A program made the position numbers and the translations under genes. 7,587 nucleotides of DNA from CAYIRQ01 sp964365905 (lineage in GTDB: Bacteria > Patescibacteriota > Gracilibacteria > Peribacterales > Peribacteraceae). The notes beneath the pieces were generated by a model. That model did not search any database. It saw nothing but the letters and a program-made list of their open reading frames with translations, and had not been told where the DNA came from. Numbering within the stretch: position 1 is the stretch's first letter; every line of letters begins with the position of its first letter. The DNA lies in the NCBI GenBank assembly GCA_964365905.1, contig CAYIRQ010000073.1, forward strand, positions 1-7,587. The letters run 5' to 3'. Below, one piece after another: positions 1 through 6,972 of the stretch.

Positions 1-2450
1 CGAGTTCGCAACTCTCTCAACTCATGGACCAGACGAATCCTCTCTCGGAACTCGCGCACAAGCGCCGACTATCCGCGATGGGACCGGGAGGACTCTCCCG
101 GGAGCGTGCGAGCTTCGACGTGCGCGACGTGCACACGAGCCACTACGGCCGTATCTGCCCGATTGCGACTCCGGAAGGTCCGAATATCGGTCTCGTCGTT
201 CATCTCGCAAGCTACGCGCGGGTGAATGCCTACGGCTTCATCGAAACGCCGTACCGGGAGGTCGCGCACTCGGTGCCCCTGAATCCCGACGCCGTCCTCG
301 GACACATGATGGGGGAAGCCGTGCGGGACGGTCGCAAGGTGATCGCGCGCGAAGGAGAACTCATTTCCTCAAAAGGAATTGCAAAGCAGATCGTGACGCA
401 GTGTAAAAAGGAGGGGAAGAAGTCGGTCCCCGTACGGACATACGTAACGGGGAAAGTGACATTCTGTGACGCGGAGCAGGAACGCCGGCTCACGGTCGCG
501 CAGGCGAGCTCCGGCTTGAGTGAGAGCGGAGAATTCCTCTCCACGCGCGTCTCCGCGCGCCGCGCAGGAGAACCCCTCCTCGCGCACGTCCGGGATCTCA
601 CGCACATCGATATTGCGCACCAGCAGATTCTCTCCGTCTCGACCTCGCTCATTCCATTCCTCGAGCACGACGATAACACCAGAGCTTCGATGGGAACGAA
701 CATGCTCAAGCAGTCCGTGCCGCTCGTGCGTCCGCACGCCCCGCTCATCGGAACGGGAATCGAGGGCCTCGCTGCTCGCTCCTCGCGTCACGCACTGATT
801 GCGGAAGAGGCGGGACAGGTCACCTTTGCCGATGCCAACCAGATCACGGTGGTCTATAGCTCCGGTCGCAAAGTCACGCACACGCTCGATACGTTCCAAC
901 GGAGCAATCAGGCGACCTGCTTCCATATGCGCCCGCGCGTCCGCTCCGGCGAAAAGGTGCAGCGCGGAGAAGTGCTCGCGGACGGAGCGGGAGTCGAAGG
1001 CGGTGAACTCGCGCTCGGTCAGAACCTCCTCGTCGCCTACATGCCGTGGCAGGGCTACAACTTCGAGGACGCGGTCGTCATGTCCGATCGTCTCGTGGAG
1101 GAGGGTTTCTACGATTCCATCCACATCGAATCCTATGTCACGGACATGCGCGACACGAAGCTCGGAGCGGAGACGGTGACGCGCGATATTCCGAATGTCG
1201 GCGAAGCAAAACTGAAGGACCTCGACATCGAAGGCATCGTGCGCCTCGGAGCGACCGTCCATGAAGGCGATATCCTCGTCGGAAAGATTACGCCGAAGGG
1301 AGAGACGGACCTCACCCCCGAGGAACGGCTCCTGCAAGCCATTTTCGGAGACAAGGCGAAGGATGTGAAGGATAGCTCCCTGCGGCTCCCCGGCGGCGCC
1401 GGAGGGAAGGTCGTGGGCATTCAGGTTTTCGACCGCGCGGATGGAAACGAACTTCCCACCGGCGTGATCAAGCAGATCAAGGTATTCGTCGCGCAGACGC
1501 GGAAGATTCAGGTAGGAGATAAAGTTGCGGGACGCCACGGCAATAAAGGAGTCATCTCGAAGATCGTTCCGAAGGAAGACATGCCGTTCCTCGCGGACGG
1601 CACGCCCGTGGATGTCATCCTGAACCCGCTCGGTGTCACCTCCCGTATGAATATCGGTCAGATTTTGGAAACGCACCTCGGATGGGCAGCATCGAAGCTG
1701 GGAGTGAAATTCGCATCTCCCGCGCTCAATGGCATTGATACAGAGATGATCAGCGACTTCCTCGAAGCAGCCGATCTCCCGCGCGATGGCAAGGTGCAGC
1801 TCTTCGATGGACGAACGGGCGAACCCTTTGCGATGAAGACGACCGTCGGCATCGCATACATGCTGAAGCTCCTCCACCTCGTCGAAGACAAGATCCACGC
1901 CCGCTCCGTGGGCCCCTACTCCCTCGTCACGCAGCAACCGCTCGGCGGCAAAGCGCAGCATGGAGGTCAGCGCTTCGGGGAAATGGAGGTATGGGCGCTC
2001 GAGGCCTACGCCGCGGCCCACACGCTCCAGGAGATGCTCACGATCAAGAGTGACGACGTGCTCGGCCGCAGCCGCGCCTATGAATCGATCGTGAAAGGTG
2101 AAGCAATCCGAAAGCCAAGCACTCCGGAATCCTTCAATGTGCTCATCCAGGAACTGAAAGCACTCTGTCTCAAGCCCGAGCTTCTGAAGTTCAAGGAGGA
2201 TGTCGTGCCGGAGGAACGCCTCACGATCGAACCGGGTGAAACCGAAGTCGTGGAACTCGCGGAAGAGAGCGGCGATGTCATCGCTATCCCCGTCTCCGAT
2301 CAGGTGAGCGAGCTTGCGGAGCCGACGACGGAGACTGCGGAGGAAGTGGAGGAGGGCGTGGAGACCGGCGTCTCGGATGCCACCGGTGAAACGATGGAAG
2401 AAGAACTCAAGGAATCCGTCGTCTCCGAAGAAGCCCGGGAAGCCGCATGA
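1..2450 (+). CDS. rpoB: RNA polymerase beta subunit, 3' part (5' end outside window)
   Basis: Beta forms one half of the RNA polymerase active-site cleft. The frame is open from base 3, where SSQLSQLMDQ aligns to E. coli residues 508-517, so the ATG at 24 is internal (equivalent to M515) and about 507 N-terminal residues lie off the window. Visible motifs in order are the rifampicin cluster I (3-83), TPEGPNIGL (about 168-194), SLIPFLEHDD, NFEDAVVMS (about 1060-1083), GDKVAGRHGNKG (about 1515-1550) and LGGKAQHGGQRFGEMEVWAL (about 1939-2000). The E. coli beta-i9 insertion is absent. An insertion of about 55 residues follows TPYREV (roughly 264-455). After the usual end (SFNVLIQELKAL) comes an 86-residue acidic tail (2190-2447). 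The stop is TGA. No frameshift is seen. Identification is certain; the specific role of the insertion and tail is unknown. Confidence 0.98.
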   Translation, partial: SSQLSQLMDQTNPLSELAHKRRLSAMGPGGLSRERASFDVRDVHTSHYGRICPIATPEGPNIGLVVHLASYARVNAYGFIETPYREVAHSVPLNPDAVLGHMMGEAVRDGRKVIAREGELISSKGIAKQIVTQCKKEGKKSVPVRTYVTGKVTFCDAEQERRLTVAQASSGLSESGEFLSTRVSARRAGEPLLAHVRDLTHIDIAHQQILSVSTSLIPFLEHDDNTRASMGTNMLKQSVPLVRPHAPLIGTGIEGLAARSSRHALIAEEAGQVTFADANQITVVYSSGRKVTHTLDTFQRSNQATCFHMRPRVRSGEKVQRGEVLADGAGVEGGELALGQNLLVAYMPWQGYNFEDAVVMSDRLVEEGFYDSIHIESYVTDMRDTKLGAETVTRDIPNVGEAKLKDLDIEGIVRLGATVHEGDILVGKITPKGETDLTPEERLLQAIFGDKAKDVKDSSLRLPGGAGGKVVGIQVFDRADGNELPTGVIKQIKVFVAQTRKIQVGDKVAGRHGNKGVISKIVPKEDMPFLADGTPVDVILNPLGVTSRMNIGQILETHLGWAASKLGVKFASPALNGIDTEMISDFLEAADLPRDGKVQLFDGRTGEPFAMKTTVGIAYMLKLLHLVEDKIHARSVGPYSLVTQQPLGGKAQHGGQRFGEMEVWALEAYAAAHTLQEMLTIKSDDVLGRSRAYESIVKGEAIRKPSTPESFNVLIQELKALCLKPELLKFKEDVVPEERLTIEPGETEVVELAEESGDVIAIPVSDQVSELAEPTTETAEEVEEGVETGVSDATGETMEEELKESVVSEEAREAA

Positions 2451-2453
2451 CGA

Positions 2454-2481
2454 GGTATTAGGTATTAGGTATTAGCTTTTA
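2454..2481 (+). repeat. Heptamer tandem repeat array 1 (GGTATTA)x3 plus one degenerate unit
   Basis: Three perfect head-to-tail copies of GGTATTA occupy 2454-2474, followed by a degenerate fourth unit GCTTTTA (2475-2481), exactly 28 bp in total. The array starts three bases after the rpoB stop. It is AT-rich against GC-rich flanks. It resembles in style the short tandemly repeated heptanucleotides (STRR) described in filamentous cyanobacteria. The resemblance is in unit length only; whether this unit recurs elsewhere in this genome cannot be seen here. Confidence 0.85.
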
Positions 2482-2575
2482 GGTCCATTCTCTATCCATT
2501 CATAACTTCTCCCCCTCCATGAATCCCTAATTGTCCATTCTCCATTTTCCATTTTTCATTCTCCCCCCTCTCCCC
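2482..2575 (+). promoter_or_regulatory. C-rich, G-poor transcript segment between rpoB and rpoC (possible Rho-utilisation-like site)
   Basis: By hand count this 94-base stretch holds 39 C and only 4 G on the coding strand. It contains C runs at 2511-2515, 2563-2568 and 2572-2575. A long C-rich, G-poor, poorly structured transcript is the known signature of Rho loading (rut) sites. The function is inference only: the composition comes from the repeats, and no downstream pause or termination site was identified. If translation of rpoC begins only at 2600 or 2603, the whole segment would be untranslated RNA. Confidence 0.3.
2484..2570 (+). repeat. TCCATT-family repeat region with imperfect direct duplication and heptamer array 2
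   Basis: Positions 2534-2561 are four consecutive heptamers, TCCATTC, TCCATTT, TCCATTT and TTCATTC, again exactly 28 bp. The wider region reads as an imperfect direct duplication. Copy A (2484-2518) and copy B (2534-2570) both begin TCCATTCTC and end TTCTCCCCC with one extra C in B, then TC. Copy A carries two spaced TCCATT units where B carries a regular array. TCCATG at 2517-2522 is a further degenerate unit. Copy B lies inside the open frame assigned to the rpoC N-terminus, so either the repeat is translated or the annotated start is too early. Confidence 0.8.
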
Positions 2576-5500
2576 AAGAAATCCGATTCGTTCGACGCCG
2601 TGATGCTCAGTATCGCAAGCGGTGAAGACATCCTCGGGTGGTCCCGCGGTGAAGTCACGAAACCGGAAACGGTGAACTACCGAACGCAGCGCGCGGAACC
2701 GGACGGCCTCTTCTGCGAGCGCATTTTCGGACCGACGAAGAACTTCCAGTGTTTCTGCAGTAAATACAAAGGAATTCGCTACGCGGGCGTGGTCTGCGAG
2801 AAATGCGGCGTCGAAGTGACGCGCTCGATCGTGCGACGCGAGCGGATGGGGCACATCAACCTCGCCGTTCCGATCGCGCACATCTGGTTTCTCCGGAGCT
2901 CCCCTTCTCGTCTCGGTCTCCTCCTCGATCTCCCGATCAAGACCCTCGAACAGATCGTCTACTTCGCGGCCTACATCACCATCACCGTGGACGACGAGCA
3001 GAAGCAGAAGTCGAGGAGCGAGCTCAGTGCGGAATACGAGCAGCGCCGCAAGCAGGCGAAGCGGGAGTACGACGACCTGCTGAAGCAGCTCAGAGAGCGC
3101 GATGGCTCCCGCGAGCAAATCGATGCGCTCGAGGCAGAAGCGGCGACGCGCATGGAAACCCTGAAGACGAATCACAAGAGAGCGCTCGAAGATCTCGACA
3201 GTCTCCGCGTCGGCGGCGTGCTCTCGGAGCTCAAGTTCCGGGAAGTGAACATGAAATTCGGTCACATCTTCCGGGCGGGCACCGGTGCGGAATCGCTCCG
3301 CGAAATCGCGATGAACGTTGATCTTGCGGAACTCCTCGTCACGCTCGAGAAAGAACGAACGCAGGCGAGCGGCCAGAAGCTCAAGAAGATCATGAAACGC
3401 CTGAAGCTCGCAAGCGCTCTGCTCCGTGCCCAAATCAAGCCGGAGTGGATGATCCTCTCGCGACTCCCGATCATTCCGCCGGATCTCCGGCCGATGGTCC
3501 AGCTTGATGGCGGGCGCTTCGCGGCGTCAGACCTCAACGACCTCTATCGTCGGGTCATCAACCGGAATAATCGTCTGAAGAAGCTGATGAGCATCGGTGC
3601 GCCGGAAGTGATCTGTCGCAACGAGAAGAGAATGCTGCAGGAGGCCGTGGATACGCTCCTCAATAACTCGGCGCGCGCCGGAAAGACGCTCTTCACCGCA
3701 GGGGACCGGCGGAAGCTCCGCTCACTCTCCGATATGCTCAAAGGAAAGCAGGGGCGCTTCCGCCAAAACCTCCTTGGCAAACGCGTGGATTACTCCGGAC
3801 GCTCGGTCATCGTCGTTGGACCGGAACTCCTCCTTGATCAGTGTGGGCTTCCGAAGGAGATGGCGATGAAACTCTTCAAGCCCTTCGTGATCGGGAAAAT
3901 TCTCCAGCGCGAGCTCGCGCATAACGTGAAGGCAGCGGAACGGCTCATCCTCGACGGTCGCAGGGAAGTCTGGGACATCCTCGAGGAAGTCATCCACAAC
4001 AAGCACGTTCTCCTGAACCGCGCGCCCACGCTCCATCGTCTCGGCATTCAGGCCTTCCGCCCGACGCTCATTGAAGGGAAGGCGATCCAGCTTCATCCTC
4101 TCGTGTGCGCCGCGTTCAACGCCGACTTCGATGGCGACCAGATGGCCGTCCACGTCCCGCTCTCCGATGCCGCACAGGAAGAAGCGGCCAACCTCATGAG
4201 CGCCGCGAAGAACCTCCTCAAACCCTCCGCCGGCGATCCGATCATCACGCCGACACAGGATATGGTGCTTGGCTGTCACTTCCTCACCTCCACCCCGATC
4301 GGCAAGGATTGGAAAGAGGCACCCGCTTTCGCGAACGCAGAAGAAGCAAAACTCGCGGAAGCGCAGGGAATCGCGCACCTTCGCGACCCCATCAATGTCC
4401 GCATGACAGGGGCACAGGGAGAAGCAACGAGTCTCGTCGAAACAACCGTCGGACGTCTCATCTTTAACGAAGTCGTCCCGCTGGAACTTGGGTTTGTGAA
4501 TAGCGCAATGACGAAGAACAAGCTCTCTGACCTGATCGCGCGCAGTCTCGAGCTCGCCGGCCCCGAACGCACCGTCGTCTTTACGGATGCCGTGAAGCAT
4601 CTCGGGTTCGTCTATGCGACTGCTTCCGGGATCTCCATCTCCGCGTCCGATATCCTCGTGCCACCGGAGAAGGCGGAGAAACTGAAGGAGGCGAATGAAC
4701 TCGTGGACAAGATCAACACGCAGTATTGGAAGGGATGGATCACCGCGGACGAGCGGTATCGCCACGCCATCCGCATCTGGTCTGCGGTGAAGAGCGACCT
4801 CACGAACCGTATGATTCAGCTCTATCAGAAGGAACCGAATAATCACATTGCCGCGACCATTCACTCGGGGGCCCGGGGAAACTGGGGACAAGTCGCGCAG
4901 CTCGCCGCCATGAAGGGCCTCGTCGCAAACCCCGGAGGGAAGACGATCGAGCTTCCGATCCAGTCGAATCTGAAGGAAGGCTTCTCGGTGCTCGAGTTCT
5001 TCATCGCGACGCACGGTGGACGCAAGGGAAAGTCCGATACCGCTCTCAAGACCGCGGAAGCAGGCTATCTCACCCGGCGCCTCGTCGACGCCGTCCAGGA
5101 CTTCCTCATCACGGAAGTTGACTGCGGCTCCAAGGATCAGCACATGATCACCCGCGAAGAGAGCGAGCAGATCGGAGAGAAGTTCGAGAAGCGCATTTTC
5201 GGACGCACGCTTGCAGCGGACGTTCTTGGAACTGGCGGTGAGGTGCTTGCGAGCCGGGGTGACGACATCGATGCGAATCTCATTGAGCACTTGAAAGCAA
5301 ATGGTATCAAGGAAGTCGCGATCCGCTCCGTGATTACGTGCGAAACGGAGAAAGGCTTGTGCGCAAAGTGCTATGGGCGGGATCTCAGCAACAATAAGAC
5401 CGTCCAGATGGGGACGCCCGTGGGCATCATTGCGGCGCAAAGCATCGGAGAACCGGGCACGCAGCTCACGATGCGGACCTTCCACATGGGAGGCGTCGCG

Positions 5501-6457
5501 GAGGGATCGGATATCACCCAGGGTCTCACCAGAGTCGAAGAACTCTTTGAGGCGCGTCCTCCGAAGACCCCGGCAACTCTCAGCGATATCTCCGGAACCG
5601 TGAAGGTGAGCCACCGACAGGGGAAAGCGACCATTCAGGTGATGGGAGAGCAAGGGAGTGAAGATACGTACGGCATTCCACCCGGCTTCCAGGCAGTCGT
5701 CGCGAAAGATCAGGTCGTGAAGGAGCGCTGTCCTATCGCGAAATCGCTCCGGGATAAATCCGTTGTCCGCGCCCTCATCCCCGGCACCATTTCCATCGTC
5801 GAAGCGGACAGAATCGTCGTGAAGCACGCTGACATCCAGGAACGCACGTATGAACTGAGCGGCCGTGAATCGCTCCTCGTGAAGAACGGGCAGACGGTCG
5901 AAGCGGGGCAGCCGCTCAACGCCGGTCACTTCAATCTCCACGAACTCCTTGCGAAGAAAGGCATCCCTGCAGTGCAGCGATACATCGTTTCCGAGGTGCA
6001 ACATATCTACGCCTCCCAGGGACAAACGATTAACGATAAGCACCTCGAGATCATCGCGAAAAAAATGTTCAGCAAGCTCCGCGTGCTCGATGCCGGGGAC
6101 ACCCCGCTCCTCGTCGGGGAAACGGTGGATATTTCCACCTTCCGCGCGGCGAATCGCGAGGTGATGGAATCTGGAAAGAAAGCGGCGGTCGGAGAGCGCC
6201 TCCTCCTCGGACTCACGCGCGTTTCTCTCGCGACAGACTCCTGGCTCGCCGGCGCCTCATTCCAGGAGACCATTCGGGTGCTCGTGGAGGCAGCCGCGAC
6301 GAAGAAGATCGATCCGCTCGAGGGCCTGAAGGAGAACGTCATCATCGGGCGACTCATCCCGGCGGGGCGCATGTACCGGGAGACGTTTGTGGCGGAGGAG
6401 GCGGAGGGACAACCGCAAAGTGTCGCGAGTAGCGAAGAAAGTGCTATTGCCTCATGA
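2531..6457 (+). CDS. rpoC: RNA polymerase beta' subunit, start uncertain
   Basis: Beta' carries the catalytic magnesium site. Residue numbers count from the TTG at 2531. The N-terminal zinc site is C74, C76, C89, C92. A charged coiled-coil-like insertion spans about 155-225. The catalytic motif NADFDGDQMAVH has D532, D534 and D536. The bridge helix is about 818-852. The second zinc site is C865, C937, C944, C947. The trigger loop has TFHMGG with H985 and no SI3-type insertion. The C-terminal NVIIGRLIPAG is followed by a tail of about 30 residues. Length (1308) is shorter than E. coli (about 1407), mostly from lacking SI3. The start is unresolved: conserved FDAV (2591-2602) lies upstream of GTG 2600 and ATG 2603, and the only canonical start codon before it is TTG 2531, inside repeat DNA and without a Shine-Dalgarno. 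An in-frame TAA (2528-2530) blocks further extension. Identity is certain; the start is not. Confidence 0.97.
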   Translation: MSILHFPFFILPPLPKKSDSFDAVMLSIASGEDILGWSRGEVTKPETVNYRTQRAEPDGLFCERIFGPTKNFQCFCSKYKGIRYAGVVCEKCGVEVTRSIVRRERMGHINLAVPIAHIWFLRSSPSRLGLLLDLPIKTLEQIVYFAAYITITVDDEQKQKSRSELSAEYEQRRKQAKREYDDLLKQLRERDGSREQIDALEAEAATRMETLKTNHKRALEDLDSLRVGGVLSELKFREVNMKFGHIFRAGTGAESLREIAMNVDLAELLVTLEKERTQASGQKLKKIMKRLKLASALLRAQIKPEWMILSRLPIIPPDLRPMVQLDGGRFAASDLNDLYRRVINRNNRLKKLMSIGAPEVICRNEKRMLQEAVDTLLNNSARAGKTLFTAGDRRKLRSLSDMLKGKQGRFRQNLLGKRVDYSGRSVIVVGPELLLDQCGLPKEMAMKLFKPFVIGKILQRELAHNVKAAERLILDGRREVWDILEEVIHNKHVLLNRAPTLHRLGIQAFRPTLIEGKAIQLHPLVCAAFNADFDGDQMAVHVPLSDAAQEEAANLMSAAKNLLKPSAGDPIITPTQDMVLGCHFLTSTPIGKDWKEAPAFANAEEAKLAEAQGIAHLRDPINVRMTGAQGEATSLVETTVGRLIFNEVVPLELGFVNSAMTKNKLSDLIARSLELAGPERTVVFTDAVKHLGFVYATASGISISASDILVPPEKAEKLKEANELVDKINTQYWKGWITADERYRHAIRIWSAVKSDLTNRMIQLYQKEPNNHIAATIHSGARGNWGQVAQLAAMKGLVANPGGKTIELPIQSNLKEGFSVLEFFIATHGGRKGKSDTALKTAEAGYLTRRLVDAVQDFLITEVDCGSKDQHMITREESEQIGEKFEKRIFGRTLAADVLGTGGEVLASRGDDIDANLIEHLKANGIKEVAIRSVITCETEKGLCAKCYGRDLSNNKTVQMGTPVGIIAAQSIGEPGTQLTMRTFHMGGVAEGSDITQGLTRVEELFEARPPKTPATLSDISGTVKVSHRQGKATIQVMGEQGSEDTYGIPPGFQAVVAKDQVVKERCPIAKSLRDKSVVRALIPGTISIVEADRIVVKHADIQERTYELSGRESLLVKNGQTVEAGQPLNAGHFNLHELLAKKGIPAVQRYIVSEVQHIYASQGQTINDKHLEIIAKKMFSKLRVLDAGDTPLLVGETVDISTFRAANREVMESGKKAAVGERLLLGLTRVSLATDSWLAGASFQETIRVLVEAAATKKIDPLEGLKENVIIGRLIPAGRMYRETFVAEEAEGQPQSVASSEESAIAS

Positions 6458-6551
6458 GGATGAGAGGAAAAAGAAGAGGAGAAGAGTAGAGGAAATGATT
6501 GCATCCTTGAGCAATCCCACCTACTGTGTCCCCGTTTTCTTCTTCCCGCCA
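6458..6551 (+). promoter_or_regulatory. rpoC-rpsL leader: purine tract, small hairpin, pyrimidine tract
   Basis: The leader begins with a nearly pure purine tract (6458-6495; T only at 6461 and 6487). Next is a perfect inverted repeat, GATTGC (6497-6502), an 8-base loop, then GCAATC (6511-6516). A pyrimidine-rich stretch (6528-6550) runs up to the rpsL ATG. Bases 6471-6480 can pair with 6535-6544 (8 Watson-Crick, 2 GU), which would enclose the small hairpin. No T-run follows the hairpin, so it is not an intrinsic terminator. The best -35/-10 pair I could find (TTGCAT at 6499, TACTGT at 6522, 17-base spacer) matches only 3 of 6 at each box, so I do not call a promoter. A regulatory role for the structure is inference. 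Confidence 0.35.
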
Positions 6552-6971
6552 ATGCCAACGATCAATCAGCTCATCCACCGGCCCCGTCATCCCCTCAAGC
6601 GAAAAACGAAGGCTCCGGCACTCCAGTTCACCTGGAACTCCCTTCGAAGCCAAAGAGTTCCACTCTTCCGTGGATCCCCTCTGAAGCGCGGCGTCTGCCT
6701 CAAGGTGACGACGATGACGCCGAAGAAACCAAACTCCGCTCTCCGGAAGATTGCGCGTGTCCGCCTCACGAATGGCATGGAAGTCACGGCGTACATCCCC
6801 GGCGAGGGTCATAACCTTCAGGAGCACAGCATCGTGATCGTCCGCGGCGGCCGGGTGAAAGATCTCCCCGGCGTCCGTTACCACATCGTCCGCGGCGTGC
6901 TCGATACGGAAGGCGTCCAGAATCGCAAGCAAGGCCGGAGTTTGTACGGTGCCAAAAAACCCAAGAAGTAA
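6552..6971 (+). CDS. rpsL: 30S ribosomal protein S12
   Basis: S12 sits at the 30S decoding centre and helps control tRNA selection accuracy. The 139-residue product starts MPTINQL, the usual S12 N-terminus, which is why ATG 6552 is chosen. It holds TPKKPNSALRK (about 56-66) and GGRVKDLPGVRYH (about 99-111). K58 and K103 correspond to E. coli K42 and K87, where changes give streptomycin resistance, so both positions are wild type. D104 is the position that RimO methylthiolates in E. coli. About 14 extra residues lie between the N-terminal strand and SPLKRGVC, as in Gram-positive S12. The frame is open far upstream; ATG 6495 would add 19 residues (MIASLSNPTY...) and follows a GAGG only two bases away. 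The chosen ATG has only pyrimidines upstream and no Shine-Dalgarno. The stop is TAA. Confidence 0.98.
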   Translation: MPTINQLIHRPRHPLKRKTKAPALQFTWNSLRSQRVPLFRGSPLKRGVCLKVTTMTPKKPNSALRKIARVRLTNGMEVTAYIPGEGHNLQEHSIVIVRGGRVKDLPGVRYHIVRGVLDTEGVQNRKQGRSLYGAKKPKK

Positions 6972-6972
6972 C

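Noticed and set aside
24..26. ATG at 24 as the start of a short rpoB-like gene
   Set aside because: The frame is open and conserved upstream to base 3 (SSQLSQL), so this Met is the internal residue equivalent to M515 and the gene is cut by the window edge.
369..2021. 550-codon open frame on the minus strand opposite rpoB
   Set aside because: It lies wholly within a clearly conserved coding frame, and its product shows no recognisable family. Long antisense frames are expected in GC-rich genes with strong codon bias.
2511..2575. Possible G-quadruplex on the minus strand from C runs in the junction
   Set aside because: Runs of three or more occur at 2511, 2525, 2563 and 2572, but the loops are about 9, 35 and 3 bases, too long for a standard quadruplex.
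2492..3433. 313-codon minus-strand open frame spanning the rpoC 5' end and the repeat region
   Set aside because: Most of it is the reverse of the conserved clamp region of beta', and the charged repetitive look comes from the antisense of the coiled-coil insertion. No start signal or family match is seen.
3722..6043. 773-codon open frame on the minus strand opposite rpoC
   Set aside because: It is a shadow of the conserved rpoC frame. The sense protein aligns with beta' across the whole stretch, and the antisense product has no motif I recognise.
2448..6457. Alternative genetic code (UGA=Gly) as in Gracilibacteria or Absconditabacteria
   Set aside because: TGA falls exactly at the expected ends of rpoB and rpoC, no in-frame TGA occurs inside any gene, and conserved glycines use GGN codons.
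6497..6516. Intrinsic terminator between rpoC and rpsL
   Set aside because: The stem is only 6 bp with moderate GC, and no T-run follows it. The next bases are CCACCTACTG.
6499..6527. Promoter for rpsL from TTGCAT and TACTGT with 17-base spacing
   Set aside because: Each box matches only 3 of 6 consensus bases, and -35/-10 pairs this weak occur by chance.
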